Shown one piece after another: positions 1 through 11,612 of a stretch of 64,000 nt of DNA. The notes below the pieces were generated by a model, which was not told the origin of the DNA, searched no databases, and was given only the letters and a program-made list of their open reading frames with translations. The stretch's first letter is position 1; each line of letters opens with the position of its first letter. Both the position numbers and the translations under genes were made by a program. Source of the stretch: Kudoa neothunni (taxonomy: Eukaryota > Cnidaria); the NCBI GenBank assembly GCA_964304625.1, contig OZ199840.1:9610001-9674000 (forward strand), written 5' to 3'.

Positions 1-81
1 TTTTAAAACATGCGCAAGCGCTAACGGTGAGTGTGCTTGCTTCACCCTCAATAACGACGACAGAAATAATAAAAACACAAA

Positions 82-1091
82 ATGACTACAAAATTTGGAT
101 TGAGTTTTATTGAAAAATTCATCCGAAGTAAAAAAACTCAACAACGATATTTTATCGGCATGGGTTCCTTAATTTCTGTTTTTCAGTTCGCTCCAGAACT
201 TAGCGTTTTATTGAACTGCGAGGGTGTGCTACACGCTGAATTGGGAATTATTCCAATTACGGACGAACTTCAAAGTGAATTCACCAAAATCTGCGCTAAA
301 GCTAATATCGATCCTGACAGTGTTGTGATGAAAACGTGGTCCAGAGAAAAGTAAGTTTTTTGAATTAATTAAGATTGATCTTATAATTGATATAAATTAG
401 TTTTAAACTTATTGGTGGGTCATGGCTGTACAAATTGTTTGGGTTGAAAAGTATAATGTGTGTGCCCGCTCTGTTTGAGTCTTCGTATGTGGAAAGACGT
501 TCCAGAGGATACAGCCGTCTTACGATTGGTCGTGTCCAATGGAAGTCACCTATAGGCAGTTTGGCAGAGGTCTATTATGTGCCGAATATTTTGGAAAAAT
601 GTTTTGGAATTACTGGCCAACTGGCTGTTCACAAATATAACACTTGGATGTTGGCTTCCTGTTTTTGTTTGATGTCATTCATGGCAATATTGTGCTATTT
701 TTCGTTGTACTTCATGAACAGAGGATTCTACCTGCTTGTCATACCTGTTCCGGTGATAGCAAGTTTTTTTGTGCAAGGACCTCTGTGGAGCCTCTATCTC
801 CGAATGGAAACCTTCATAGCCGATAGTTTTGTTATTAGAAAATTCCCCGAGTTGATAAAGCATGGGAAGACGACTCTTATTGGACCGCTTTTCTTTAATA
901 CTGCTATTAAAATTCCTGGCAACAAACAAAGACGTTTCGACAGATACTTCTATGAACATTACCGTTTATCAAAACTTCCGAATGTTAGTAGATTGAAGCG
1001 GTTGGATAAATATGACCAAGCTCACCCAGCGAATACACTTGCAAATGCTACCGTTACAACAAGAGAAACGAAAGCAACAACAGTGGAATAA
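82..1091 (+). CDS. TMEM177: TMEM177-like inner mitochondrial membrane protein (2 exons)
   Basis: Exons are 82-350 and 401-1091, with a 50-nt intron (GTAAGT...AATTAG). The junction codon is AA|T, so the reading frame stays open across the splice and gives about 319 residues. Resemblance to vertebrate TMEM177 is by overall layout: an N-terminal helix, a middle block that starts right after the splice (residues IGGSWLYKLFGLKSIMCVPA, like the GIPASFLGD block), a pair of hydrophobic helices (around WMLASCFCLMSFMAILCYF and FYLLVIPVPVIASFFV), and a basic C-terminal tail with a conserved RLSKLP-type block. In other animals TMEM177 stabilises COX20 and COX2 during cytochrome c oxidase assembly; that role is inferred here from homology. 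The start at 82 follows an A-rich leader (CAAAATGAC) and no upstream ATG is in frame in the short leader visible. An AATAAA lies near 1242. Identification is by recalled similarity only. Confidence 0.62.
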
Positions 1092-2509
1092 TTTGTAAAA
1101 ATTTTCTAAAGCATCGATTTTTTTGATGATAATTTGATTATGATTATGTGTTTGAAATTTCTTTGCGTAATGTGTAATTTATAACCGCACTTTTTATCGC
1201 AAAGTAGACTCGTATCTACGATAATTTATGGACTTAAAAATAATAAATTAATAATTAAACAATTATAATCGCGCTTAAATTCATTTACACGCATGCCTAG
1301 TGAATAGAACAAAAAGTTCTCCATTGAGGGAAAATATTTCCTTATTTTCCTGTGGTGTTTTTATCAATAGTATTAATTTGTCCTAAATATATTTTGGATT
1401 CCCTTACTAATTACACAGCTATAATAACTTAACTTGATTCAAAACAGTGTGGGTTACAATATCCTTGGTAATTAATACAGATTCGTTTTATTTTACGCAT
1501 CTATGATGACTAATCATTATTTTTGTATTTGAAAATTTTTTATTGGTGATTTCGTAAATCACAATTGTTAATAGTGTAATTCATTAAAAATATTTTAGTT
1601 TAATCCCTTCTGTGGGTTAACTGAAAATATTAGTGTATTTTTAAATGATTTTTAAGGGGTTGTTTAACCCAAAATATTTCCAACACGAGGCAAGTCTTTG
1701 TGGTTCGCGCTATTTTGTCGCTAAAATTAATATAATGCATCTAAATTATTCCATGTTTTGGATTGTAGGCTGGAGATTTAAAGTACTACGCCAAAAATTT
1801 TGATTGCTGTATATAACACGAATTTTGTTACCCCTCTAAGGGGCTTGGGGTTTTTTAGACCCCAAAAGAATTTTAATTTGTTCATAGATATAATAATTAT
1901 CTGAGATATTTAAAGTTTCGTCCATTCTCCAAAATTATTTTAATAAATAGATTCGAACAAAATTTTATGTGAAATATTGATTATATCTCTTCAAACAAAA
2001 TTTTTTTCCCCCAACGGGTTTTGGGGTAAAAAATACCCCATGATTTTTTTTAGTTCAATGGATGCAGAAAAATATTACAAAACGATACGGAAGACTTTGA
2101 AAAATTCTGCCTAAGGAATACTGAGAAGTTGAATAATTATTGTCCGAGATAATCCGATTAATTTCGCGGGTGTCATATATGTCGTAGTCATCGTTTCAAC
2201 GAGTATTGTGGCGCCAGTGTTTATTGTCCGAAATAAACAAAATTATCCATGTTACTAGCCCTGCTAACAATAAATATCCTCCAATAAATAAGCTTTTGAT
2301 AATTTAAGGTAAAATTGCGGAACAATGGGAGAATTCACCAATGGCAAATTACATTTAGTTTGATAATTAATCCTACAATTATACATTTAAATTTTGTGAT
2401 ATTTATTAAACAATTTATAGTCGTATATGAAAGTAGACAACTGCAAACTTAAAACCAAAATAGCTTGAGTGGGACTAACATGGTTTATCCAATGTTAACT
2501 TGCCACGCT
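1092..2509. other. 3' flank of TMEM177; no gene seen
   Basis: No credible coding exon was found. Short G/C palindromes of the form GGGG-AT-rich-CCCC occur at about 1847-1863 and 2023-2039. They resemble the subterminal palindromes of the piggyBac-like element at 8.3 kb, so part of this stretch may be old non-autonomous piggyBac debris. Confidence 0.4.
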
Positions 2510-2510
2510 A

Positions 2511-2762
2511 AAACCCCCTTATCATTATTAATTATTATTATTATTATTAATTATTATTATTATTATTATTAATTATTATTATTATTATTAATTATTATTA
2601 TTATTATTAATTATTATTATTAATTATTATTATCATTATTAATTATTATTATTATTAATTATTATTATCATTATTAATTATTATTAATTATTATTATTAT
2701 TAATTATTATCATTATTATTATTATTATTAATTATTATTATTATTATTATTAATTATTATTA

Positions 2763-2793
<31 letters not shown>

Positions 2794-2860
2794 ATTATTA
2801 TTAATTATTATTATCATTATTAATTATTATCATTATTAATTATTATCATTATTAATTATT
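2511..2860. repeat. ATT/TTAATTATT microsatellite, about 350 bp
   Basis: This is a nearly pure A/T array of ATT triplets interrupted at irregular intervals by TTAATT steps, with a few ATC variants. It has the look of a replication-slippage repeat. Confidence 0.95.
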
Positions 2861-2999
2861 AGTTTATTGGACCCAGTCGGGTCGCGTGTGTTATTCTGTA
2901 GTTGGGTGAGCGCACTTAAGAAACGTAACAGGGATACATATACATTTGTACCACGAAAATTTTTCAGTCTTTAATTTTTGACATTTTTTCATAAGGAAA

Positions 3000-4060
3000 T
3001 GATATTAAAAAATAGTTCGGGTGATGTTATTGAGAATTTAAATAAAAATGGAAGATATGTTAAGAGTAACCTAGAATTTGAGGATTGTCTAGCGTGATAA
3101 ATGCTCTAGAAAGAGCTTTTCGAATATTTAGAAATTTCATACGAGTCAAAGTCGAATGTGATGAGATATTAGAGAAAATATCAACTATTAAATCGGGTTT
3201 CCAGTGAGAATTTTACGAAGATCAAGAAAAAAGGCGAATTTTCGCAATCATACAAATAATAAGACTGGTTCTATGGGGATTTAAGGAAATATTACATCAT
3301 TTTATGGGTTTTAGACGAGGATTGGAAATTGATAATTTTTTCACCCCCCTCCAACATCCAATGGCACTATTCTTGTTGCAGGAGAATATTACTTTAATGA
3401 CAATTTTTATGAGCAATAACCGCTGCATACCTGAAATTCTACGACATATGACTAATTGCGATGTGTTATCGGCCAAATTTATCTTCTGGAGAACGTAACG
3501 CTAATGCCATACGTTTTAAAAGAAAAAGCGTATTATTTTTATAATAATAATCGAATTTCCATGATAGAGGGATTGTAAAGAATAAATCTGAAATCATTAT
3601 CAATTATAATCAAACCAAAGGAGGTTTGATGGCGGCGATCGAATGGCGTAAAAGTACCGCTGTGCTTATATAACCAGAAGATGACTCTTCAGCATGCTTA
3701 TGGATCGCGTATTCGATGTTCCATCATTTAACGCTTATATAATATGGATATCGAAATTCCCAGACCTGCGAGAAAGTGATCAAGTAACCATGTAATCGGT
3801 GGCAATGTTTTCTTTGCGAACTTGTTGTGTAATTCATCACTCCAAATGTTTTGAGTCGTCAAAGTTTAGGGAATAACCATTATTTTTGTATTAAAATTAG
3901 ACTCGTACTGTTTAACAAATACATCAGGGACGACGAAACATTTATTTCTGGTGAAATAATTTTGAACCTGATACAATCAAGATCACTCACTGTTCAAGGA
4001 ATATATACAAAAAACTGCGTTCCTTCTCAACAAATTAAATAAAGAATTCGGAATGTCCCA
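3000..4060 (+). pseudogene. Decayed piggyBac transposase (copy 1)
   Basis: Fragments in changing frames match piggyBac transposase in the right order. The segment from 3304 reads DNFFTPLQHPMALFLLQENI followed by an NNRCIPEI stretch, equivalent to the DNFFTSLPLA...NITLVGT.RKNKR.IP region. Near 3610-3640 is YNQTKGG, the family's YN.TKGGVD motif. Near 3715-3755 is DVPSFNAYIIW, the DVASYNAFVIW block. Multiple frameshifts and stops separate these. A GGACCC-containing end-like sequence lies just upstream at about 2866. This is an old, inactive copy; no complete terminal repeats could be assigned. Confidence 0.7.
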
Positions 4061-5442
4061 ATTGCGATTTGGAATCAAACTTACGTACATAAAATGGTTT
4101 AAGCTCAATATATTTATATGAGTTACGGAATAGTTTGGGGATAAACGTTCAACGTATGTATGATATTCATTCTATGAAGAATATAACGAAATTTACGAAG
4201 CGAATAAAATATACTATACTCAAAATTATAATAATTAATATATACAAGTTGTTTAATTGCCATATTTATTCGCGGACTTTATATTTTATGTTAAAACTCA
4301 ACTTAACTTTTAAAGTAACAGTCAACAATAACGTAGTATGTTGTGAGAGCTAATAATGCAAATCATTCAAAAATACTTTATTATTATCGTTTAATTAAAT
4401 GTATGTATACACACGTAATTGAATTTATTTTTTCTCCACTCTTCTTTCTCAATATTATATTTTGTTCTTGTCCATTTATTAAATCGAAAATAATATTTGT
4501 TAGGTGATTTCTCGGTTGAAAAGAAGTTTTTCCCAAATTAACCTCAACATTTATCTACGGGATTAACCAGGATAATCGGTGATCTATAACCACTGAGTTT
4601 GTTGGCTGTGCGATAAAGTTGCAAAAAAAATTGAATCTGAATGCCGAATCCTCTAAGAGTTTATTTAGAGTTTTATTTTGTTGTGAAATATTCTCATCTC
4701 GAATATATAGCTGATTCGTCATTTCTTTGGTGAATCATGATTATCAGTTAAATTCGTGTTTCTTACTATATAGCTAAACTATGTTTATTTTTTTGTGGTT
4801 TTTGTTAAAATAATTTGTCTCGCCACATAAGTGTAATAACATGAAAATTGTTTGTGGTGTAAAATACACCCCTTTCGTCATCCTCGTTAGTTTTTTTGAG
4901 CTCCTTCTTCCGAGGGTTATAAAACTCATATCAATTATACATTCATATTACATAAATTTGAATTCAATTTAATAACGTACAATAACGACTTATAAATCGC
5001 CACACCTAAATAAATTATATTTTTTCAAAATCGTATATGCTCGTCTATAGCATTACGATTTTGAATGGTCAGTCCGAAAATTGATTTTTACGCATATGCA
5101 CTTAACTATATATCGAACAGTATACAAAATTAATTTCAAAAAATACCATATCGTTTATATGAAGTGTGAAATTTTCAATAGATCATTATTATATTTTAAT
5201 TTATTACGTAAAATTAAAAAATAAGTATTAACCTGAAAATAATATCACATAAACGCGAGTTTTCCACAGTTTACTAGAAAGACGTTTGTTAATTACGCGC
5301 ATACACGCACGCACTCACGCAATCGCACACGGAATGATTGTCGTTCGTCAATTATCAGATATTGAATAATCGAAAATATTATAAAAATCCATCCAAAATT
5401 ACAATATCTTACAAAATAACCTATGCTATGGTTGGATGGTTT
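4061..5442. other. Gene-free AT-rich interval
   Basis: Short open frames are present (for example 4135-4353), but their composition looks random and they show no recognisable domain. No RNA gene or terminal repeat was recognised. Confidence 0.5.
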
Positions 5443-5610
5443 TCCTAATAATAAATAATAATAATAAATAATAAATAATAATAATATATAATAAATAATA
5501 ATAATATATAATAAATAATAATAATATATAATAAATAATAATAATATATAATAAATAATAATATATAATAAATAATAATAATAATCATATATATATATAT
5601 ATATATAAGT
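5443..5610. repeat. AATAATA/ATATATA microsatellite
   Basis: A higher-order repeat of AATAATAATAATATAT units (about 19 nt), followed by a (TA)n run at about 5585-5606. It lies just upstream of the ZC3H14-like gene. Confidence 0.95.
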
Positions 5611-5694
5611 AAATAATAATATTACTAGCGGGAGTCAGCGCATCCTTGATTATACGTAAGGTGCCAACCGAGATAATACGAATCAAGCCGAAAA

Positions 5695-7584
5695 ATGACC
5701 AACGCGAAGATGGTTTATTTCGACGTATTTCCTATCCAATGGATGCATGCGATAACTTGACTGTATAGAATGCTTTGAGCTCCAAGTTGAGAGACGTGGG
5801 CCGATACACAGGTAAGCATTAATGGTTGTTTTCTTTAAAAATAATGACGTGGGGATATAGAAGCATTGATGGACTATATAAAGAAGTTGCTCTCTAATAA
5901 CAAGTCGAAAGCCGATCTAGTAGCTGATTTGACTCTGTTTCTACAAAATGATACGGAGCAATTTGTGATTGGTGAGTGAAGACTGCGTGAATATGCCAGC
6001 ATTGATTTTGCGGGTTAACAGTCTGTTATGTTAAATTTTTGTAGGCTGTTTGATTTGATCGAATCTATCAACAATGCACCACACGATGAGATACAAGCAG
6101 TGGAATCGGATTCACAATTTCAAACTGTTGACGTTAATAATTCTGTTAACCAACATGTAGGTATGATGCCACCATCATCATTTGATCATCAGAATGGGTA
6201 TAATTTCGGTGGATATTTTGTTGCTTATTTATACAATTTTAGCAATGGAGCATTGAGCCTAAATAATCAACCTCAAAATGATAACTTAGGTATCGATAGT
6301 AGCTCAATTGTCACTCATAATGAAATCACCATGGATGACGAATTGGTTGATACTCAAACCAATCACCCAAGGATACATGATGGAAAAGCTGAGAATAAAT
6401 CTCGTTTCAATAGGTTCATGAAAGATATTAAGCGAGTCAACGAGCAGCCAATCACTGCGTATTGATTTTTTTAGTTGCAATTGTTTGATTTTAATGTATG
6501 CATTTAGTCACAAAGCTACCGGTACTCGTCGTTCTGTGCAGAAACCTGTGCGACCTAAAGTCACAGAAAAAAGATGGCCCACTCGTTTGAGAGACGATCT
6601 ATCGAATGATCTACGAAATGTGATCGATGATTTGAAATTGACTAAAAATAAAGGCTCATGCGATGGGATTTTCGTGGCGAATGTCATGGATGTGCCAACA
6701 GTCTCACCACCACCACCACCACCACTATCTGATAGTATGTTATCAATCTGTTGTTTGAATAAAAATGATTAATAATAAACCCTTAGATGTTCATTTAATG
6801 GGAACAATAACTGATGACATGATGACCGCCGCCGTCCAAAAACCCCTTCCAGATGCAATCAGAATTAGCAATGGTCGATGTAAGTTTTGGCCAAGTTGTA
6901 AAAATGTCAACAATGATTGTGTCTACTATCATCCTACTATTCCCTGCATGTATTTTTGGCTTTATTACTGATTACTGATGTAATCCCGGCTCATGATTAT
7001 TGATATAGGAAGTTTCCCAATTGTGTTTACGGAAACAAATGTCTCTACATTCATCCAGTTTGTAAATTTGGTGAAAAGTATTATTTGCTTCTTTTTTTTG
7101 CGATACGTGAGGTCATTTATCCTATCAAGTTGCACCAACCAAAAATTGCACGTATACCCACTTGAATCGACCCACCAAAAGGTCGCATATTCCAAACAAC
7201 GTTCAACATCCCACAAAAAATCTTTTTACATATAATGCTGATGAAACTACCTCTTCCCATGGTTGTTTGACCTCAAGCCCTATGTCAAATGGTGGTATGC
7301 TGAACAGTCATATTTTCCCCTTTTATATTTTAACGTAACCTCCACTTCAATCAGCTAAATCCACAAACACCTCCTTTGGATCTATTCCGTGCAAATACGG
7401 GGCCAACTGTCGCAACAAACAATGTCACTTCAAACACCCCAATCGCGATAACAACGGCACGGTCAGTCTTCATTCCATGGTCGTATATTTTAAATTTGCT
7501 GACTAATATTAAAATCGATAGACTATAAGATCGGATTCTAACCCAGCGATGAAGTATTTGGCTCCGGATCTTGTTTCCAAATAA
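5695..7584 (+). CDS. ZC3H14: ZC3H14/Nab2-type poly(A)-binding CCCH zinc-finger protein (10 exons)
   Basis: Proposed exons: 5695-5712, 5769-5811, 5861-5971, 6045-6458, 6508-6734, 6787-6949, 7009-7077, 7130-7294, 7355-7461, 7522-7584; introns are 49-73 nt. The first exons encode the PWI-like N-terminal fold, with a DYIKKLLSNNKSKADLVADL stretch close to the family's DYIMVMVANKKSQ...LSLFL. A low-complexity, proline-bearing linker follows. The C-terminal half carries at least four C-x5-C-x4-6-C-x3-H fingers, starting CKFWPSCKN, CMKFPNCVYG, CKFGENCTNQ and CKYGANCRNK. The family binds polyadenosine RNA in the nucleus and limits poly(A) tail length. Two places do not read cleanly: the 5971/6045 junction is one base short, and a run of five A at 7141-7145 is one base long for the third finger. 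The first exon and start are tentative. Identity is strong; intactness is uncertain. Confidence 0.82.
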
Positions 7585-8330
7585 ATGTATCTACCTAATT
7601 GAAAATTTATTTTCTACTTTAATTATTCAGTGTGTGACTGTATCAAGATGGTGAAAGTCGTATTTTCATTTTCTATCCAGTTTATTTGAAATTAATGATG
7701 TATTATTTTTTATTTTATAATTGCTTGTTTTTTTTACCTTTTAAAATAAATTATTATACAGTAAACTCTCGGTATACGCACTAAATCGAGACCTGAGCTT
7801 TTACTGCCCAATATAGGATAGATAGATAGAATAGATTAGATAGAATAGAATAGAATGTTGTTGTATGTGATTAAATTTTTTATTTTTTCACGCAAAAATT
7901 ATCTATCTTGCTTGAATTATTAAATTAAGGATGTGAATGGCATCGATCTAATAATAGGCCAACTTTAGATCAAGAGTTTTCAAAATATCAAGAAAATAGT
8001 TAGACATCTAACCATTTTTTGAACGTTAATATTTAACAGAAAATTCATAAATTCCTTTTAAACAAGGAGTCGCTTTTAATTGACCAATGACATTATGTGG
8101 AATTTTATCTCTATAATTCTATTATGGGATTTTTGATTGTTTCATTTCCATTTAATTCAACTTCTCTATATCATATGTTCGTTGTTTGCATTGTTCCTAG
8201 GAAAGAGCGGTCTCACCGTGATTTAATATGTTTTCTTGTTCATATCTACGTTTTGCCTAATAAAATTTGATTGCCTAATCATTAACAATATTACCATCAA
8301 TTTTCCCCCTTCTCCACGAAAAGTGAAATC
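7585..8330. other. 3' flank of ZC3H14-like gene; no gene
   Basis: Contains a GATAGAATAGAT-type simple repeat at about 7817-7856. A sequence at about 7762 (CAGTAAACTCTCGG) matches the ends of the long-inverted-repeat element at 49.1-58.4 kb, so it is probably a solitary end of the same family. Nothing coding was seen. Confidence 0.5.
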
Positions 8331-9548
8331 TTAACCCTCTAATTGTTTGTTTTACGGGGTAAATTTTACCCCAAAACGATTCTGTTAATGGTATATCTTT
8401 TTATACAGTAAATTAATACCTAATAGATTCCAGTTATTCTTCTAACAAAATTTCGTCGTTAGTTTAATGAAAGAATTTTTGTCGAAAAATTATTGTATAA
8501 GTTTTAATGTTTATTTTATCTTGTAAAGGTTTTTGGGGTAAAATTTACCCCATGTTTTTTCTGATTAAAAATATTTCAAATAACGTAAACTATTTAGAAT
8601 TTAAATATTATAAAATTCTTATGTGCAGTTTTTGTCGAGAGTAAGGAAATGTTAGATAAATTAATTAAAACGCATGCGTGAATTATATGAAGATGTGTGA
8701 TTCTAATGATTTCTTCGATGAATTTTGTTTATCTGAGAGTGAGTATCATGTTTTTGGTGAAAATGTCAACTTATCGGCGTTTCTTGCTGAAAAATTGTTG
8801 GAAACTCTTGACCATAGAGATATGTTAAAAACTAGAGATACCACCATGCCTCCAATCATCACCAAATAGAGCTCGTTGTGGCAGCATTTTTGTACTCCGT
8901 GAAAAATATATGTTGATATCTTATGTTCCAAATAAATCAAAATGCGTGATTTTTTTGAAGAAATCGTTGAACAATTAAACAAAACATTGTTGACAACAAA
9001 ATCCACAAACAAAACAATAAAAACAGGTCTTAGCATTGTTTATGCACACCAACAGGAACCTCCTCTTGTTAATGTCTTAATGTAAAGCGAACAACATGTA
9101 GATACAGTGACAGCGACAGTGAGAGGAAAAATGATAAAAAATAGTTTAAATAATGCGAAAATTGTTATAAGTTTTATTGTCCATTTCACGCATTTAAAAA
9201 CTGTATCAACTTCTCATAACTTTAAAGAATCCTTCTTATTTTTTGTTTTAATATTTCAACTGGCGCAACACATTTAATTCCGCTGAATTAATGCAATTAT
9301 TTTTTTAATGAACATCGATGTGTACCGACATAAGACGGATCGTAAACGAAGCCGATTATCGCGGGGATTACGTCAAAATTTAATATGCATTCGCCAGTGT
9401 TTCATCCATAGGAATTAAAAATTATTCTACAATATTGATTATTAGATTTTTTAAAGTGTTATAATTCCAAAAAGATGTGAGGTCAAATTTCCCCCAAAAT
9501 CCATTCATTATTACACGTTCATCGTTTTTGGTATCATTAGAAGGTTAA
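8331..9548. mobile_element. Non-autonomous piggyBac-like element, TTAA-bounded
   Basis: TTAA at 8331-8334 is followed by CCCTCTAATTG, and the right end reads ...CATTAGAAGG then TTAA at 9545-9548. The two ends are inverted repeats (TTAACCYTCTAAT). Inside the left end is the palindrome GGGGTAAATTTTACCCC (about 8357), repeated near 8534. Terminal CCY plus a TTAA duplication is the piggyBac signature. At 1.2 kb it is too short for a transposase. The small open frame 8678-8869 has an acidic N-terminus-like composition but no recognised motif. Confidence 0.7.
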
Positions 9549-11284
9549 ACAACAACGAATCTTAAAATTTTTAAGGAAACCTTCTGTTCCACTTAGACCA
9601 ATGATTTAAGATCCTCGGAAAAAAGTTTTGCCTTCTAAGTGTTAAAACTCTAGAATATTTGCCTTTTTTCAGTGTTCTGACACAATCCGGTCATATAACG
9701 CAATTTGAAGTTGGATGTACTTTTTATTTGTAATTCCTTTATTGTGAGAACAACATTGGAGTTCATTATATTTGATCTATTAGATAAAATTCTATTCAGA
9801 GAAGGATAACTAATTTAAATTTGAATAAAATTTATAATAGCAGAATTCATAATATTCTATAGCGTTATAAAATAATTTTTTGGCATTCGAATCATAATAT
9901 TGAATAGTTCAATTTTTTACCAAAATTTCTTTCATCTTTCACAATACCGAACTTTCGAATATGTAATTTAGTGGATTAATCGGATTAAAACTTGAAGAAA
10001 CCACTGCCCAATAGCAAGACCCCGAATTTTACAAAAAATGCGTTTTTTTAATATTAATTCATATTTTTGGATATAAAGCTGGAGTAGAAGACTATATACA
10101 TCGAAAAAGTTACAATGTTGGTTACAGAAATTTGAAAAAAAATGTCAACTACCCTATATCAAACCTAACACTAGCGAGTCCTTACTGCAGGGATTCTCAA
10201 CGGTTTTTTCAGATTTACTCACTCGGCGTCTTGAATGGTCCAAATTTACCCCTTAAGTTTGAAGCCAAATTCACATTTACTTTAAGACAATGTTTCTCAC
10301 AGAGCTACAGCGAAAAGCAACATTTAACACTCATACTGAGAACTGAGAACTGAGTTTGGAGTCAAAAGTGACCCTAGAGAAAAGTTCACTTCTTAAAAGC
10401 TATGCTATAGTGATCAATATTAAAAATTCGAATTTATCGTTGTAAATTCACCTCTATATATGCCATTTTATATGCTAAAGTATTGTTATTAGTATTCGAA
10501 TTTATTCTGTGTTTATTCACGTATTAACTTAAATTCATCTTTAATTGATTTTGGGGTCATTTTCGACCCAAAAATAAATAATTACATTAACAATTCGACA
10601 TAATAAATAAATTTAAATAGTATCTTTGTTAATAAAATCTTTCCAACTTTTTAAACCTTTCTAAGGTTTTCCAGAAGGATCCTGAACAGCGGTAGACATA
10701 ACATGACCCGTGGGCTGGAATTTGTCCCATGATGTTCCCTTCGGCTTTCGGGAGCAATAACAAGTTTACTATATAATTTATCTATTTGTGATAGATGGGG
10801 TTTTAGTTTCTCTCTAAGATATTCCAAAAACCAGATTAATATTAATTCATCCGTAATTTTGTATACCCGAAATAAATAATTGTTTTCGTTAGATTTACCA
10901 TTAGTAACATGAATAATTATTAAATTTGGCTAACATTATTTGGAAATTTTGAAGGAATAAAACATGAATTAACAGAAATATGCGGCGTCACACAAGTTAT
11001 GCGAACTAAAAAATCAATGAAATTGTATAAGGAAAGTTCCTTAATTATATTTTTTGGAATGGCGCTTATTATAAACAGATTAGCCCAGGCAGGGGTCGGC
11101 AACCGATATGACCGGAAGAGCTAATTATTGACGGAGGAGAAATTTTTTTCTACTTCCAGAGTCGCACATTAAATTTAAGCTCGAAAATCAAAACATTTAA
11201 CTTTGAGACCATGAATACATCTCAGAAAAATCTAGAGAAAATTGTCCAATTAGTCTATCTACGCGTTTTCCTAAAAACTAATTA
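9549..11284. other. Intergenic; isolated hAT-like termini
   Basis: No gene found. Sequences resembling hAT ends occur at about 10190 (AGGGATTCTCAACGG) and at about 11091 (CAGGGGTCGGCAACC), each without an identifiable partner. A GGGTCATTTTCGACCC palindrome of piggyBac type lies at about 10554. Confidence 0.4.
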
Positions 11285-11612
11285 ACCTACTATTTTTATT
11301 ATTTATTATTTATTTTTATTATTTATTATTTATTTTTATTATTTATTATTTATTTTTATTATTTATTTTTATTATCTATTTTTATTATCTATTTTTATTA
11401 TTTATTTTTATTATTTATTTTTATTATCTATTTTTATTATTTATTTTTATTATTTATTTTTATTATTTATTTTTATTATCTATTTTTATTATCTATTTTT
11501 ATCATCTATTTTTATTATCTATTTTTATTATTTATTTTTATTATCTATTTTTATTATCTATTTTTATCATCTATTTTTATTATCTATTTTTATTATCTAT
11601 TTTTATTATTAG
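11285..11612. repeat. TTTTTATTATYTA minisatellite
   Basis: About 320 bp of 13-14-nt units (TATTTTTATTATC or ...TTATT) in head-to-tail order, with T/C variation between neighbouring units. Confidence 0.93.

Noticed and set aside
2511-2860. Possible CRISPR-like or satellite array
   Set aside because: Simple triplet slippage repeat in an animal genome; no spacers.
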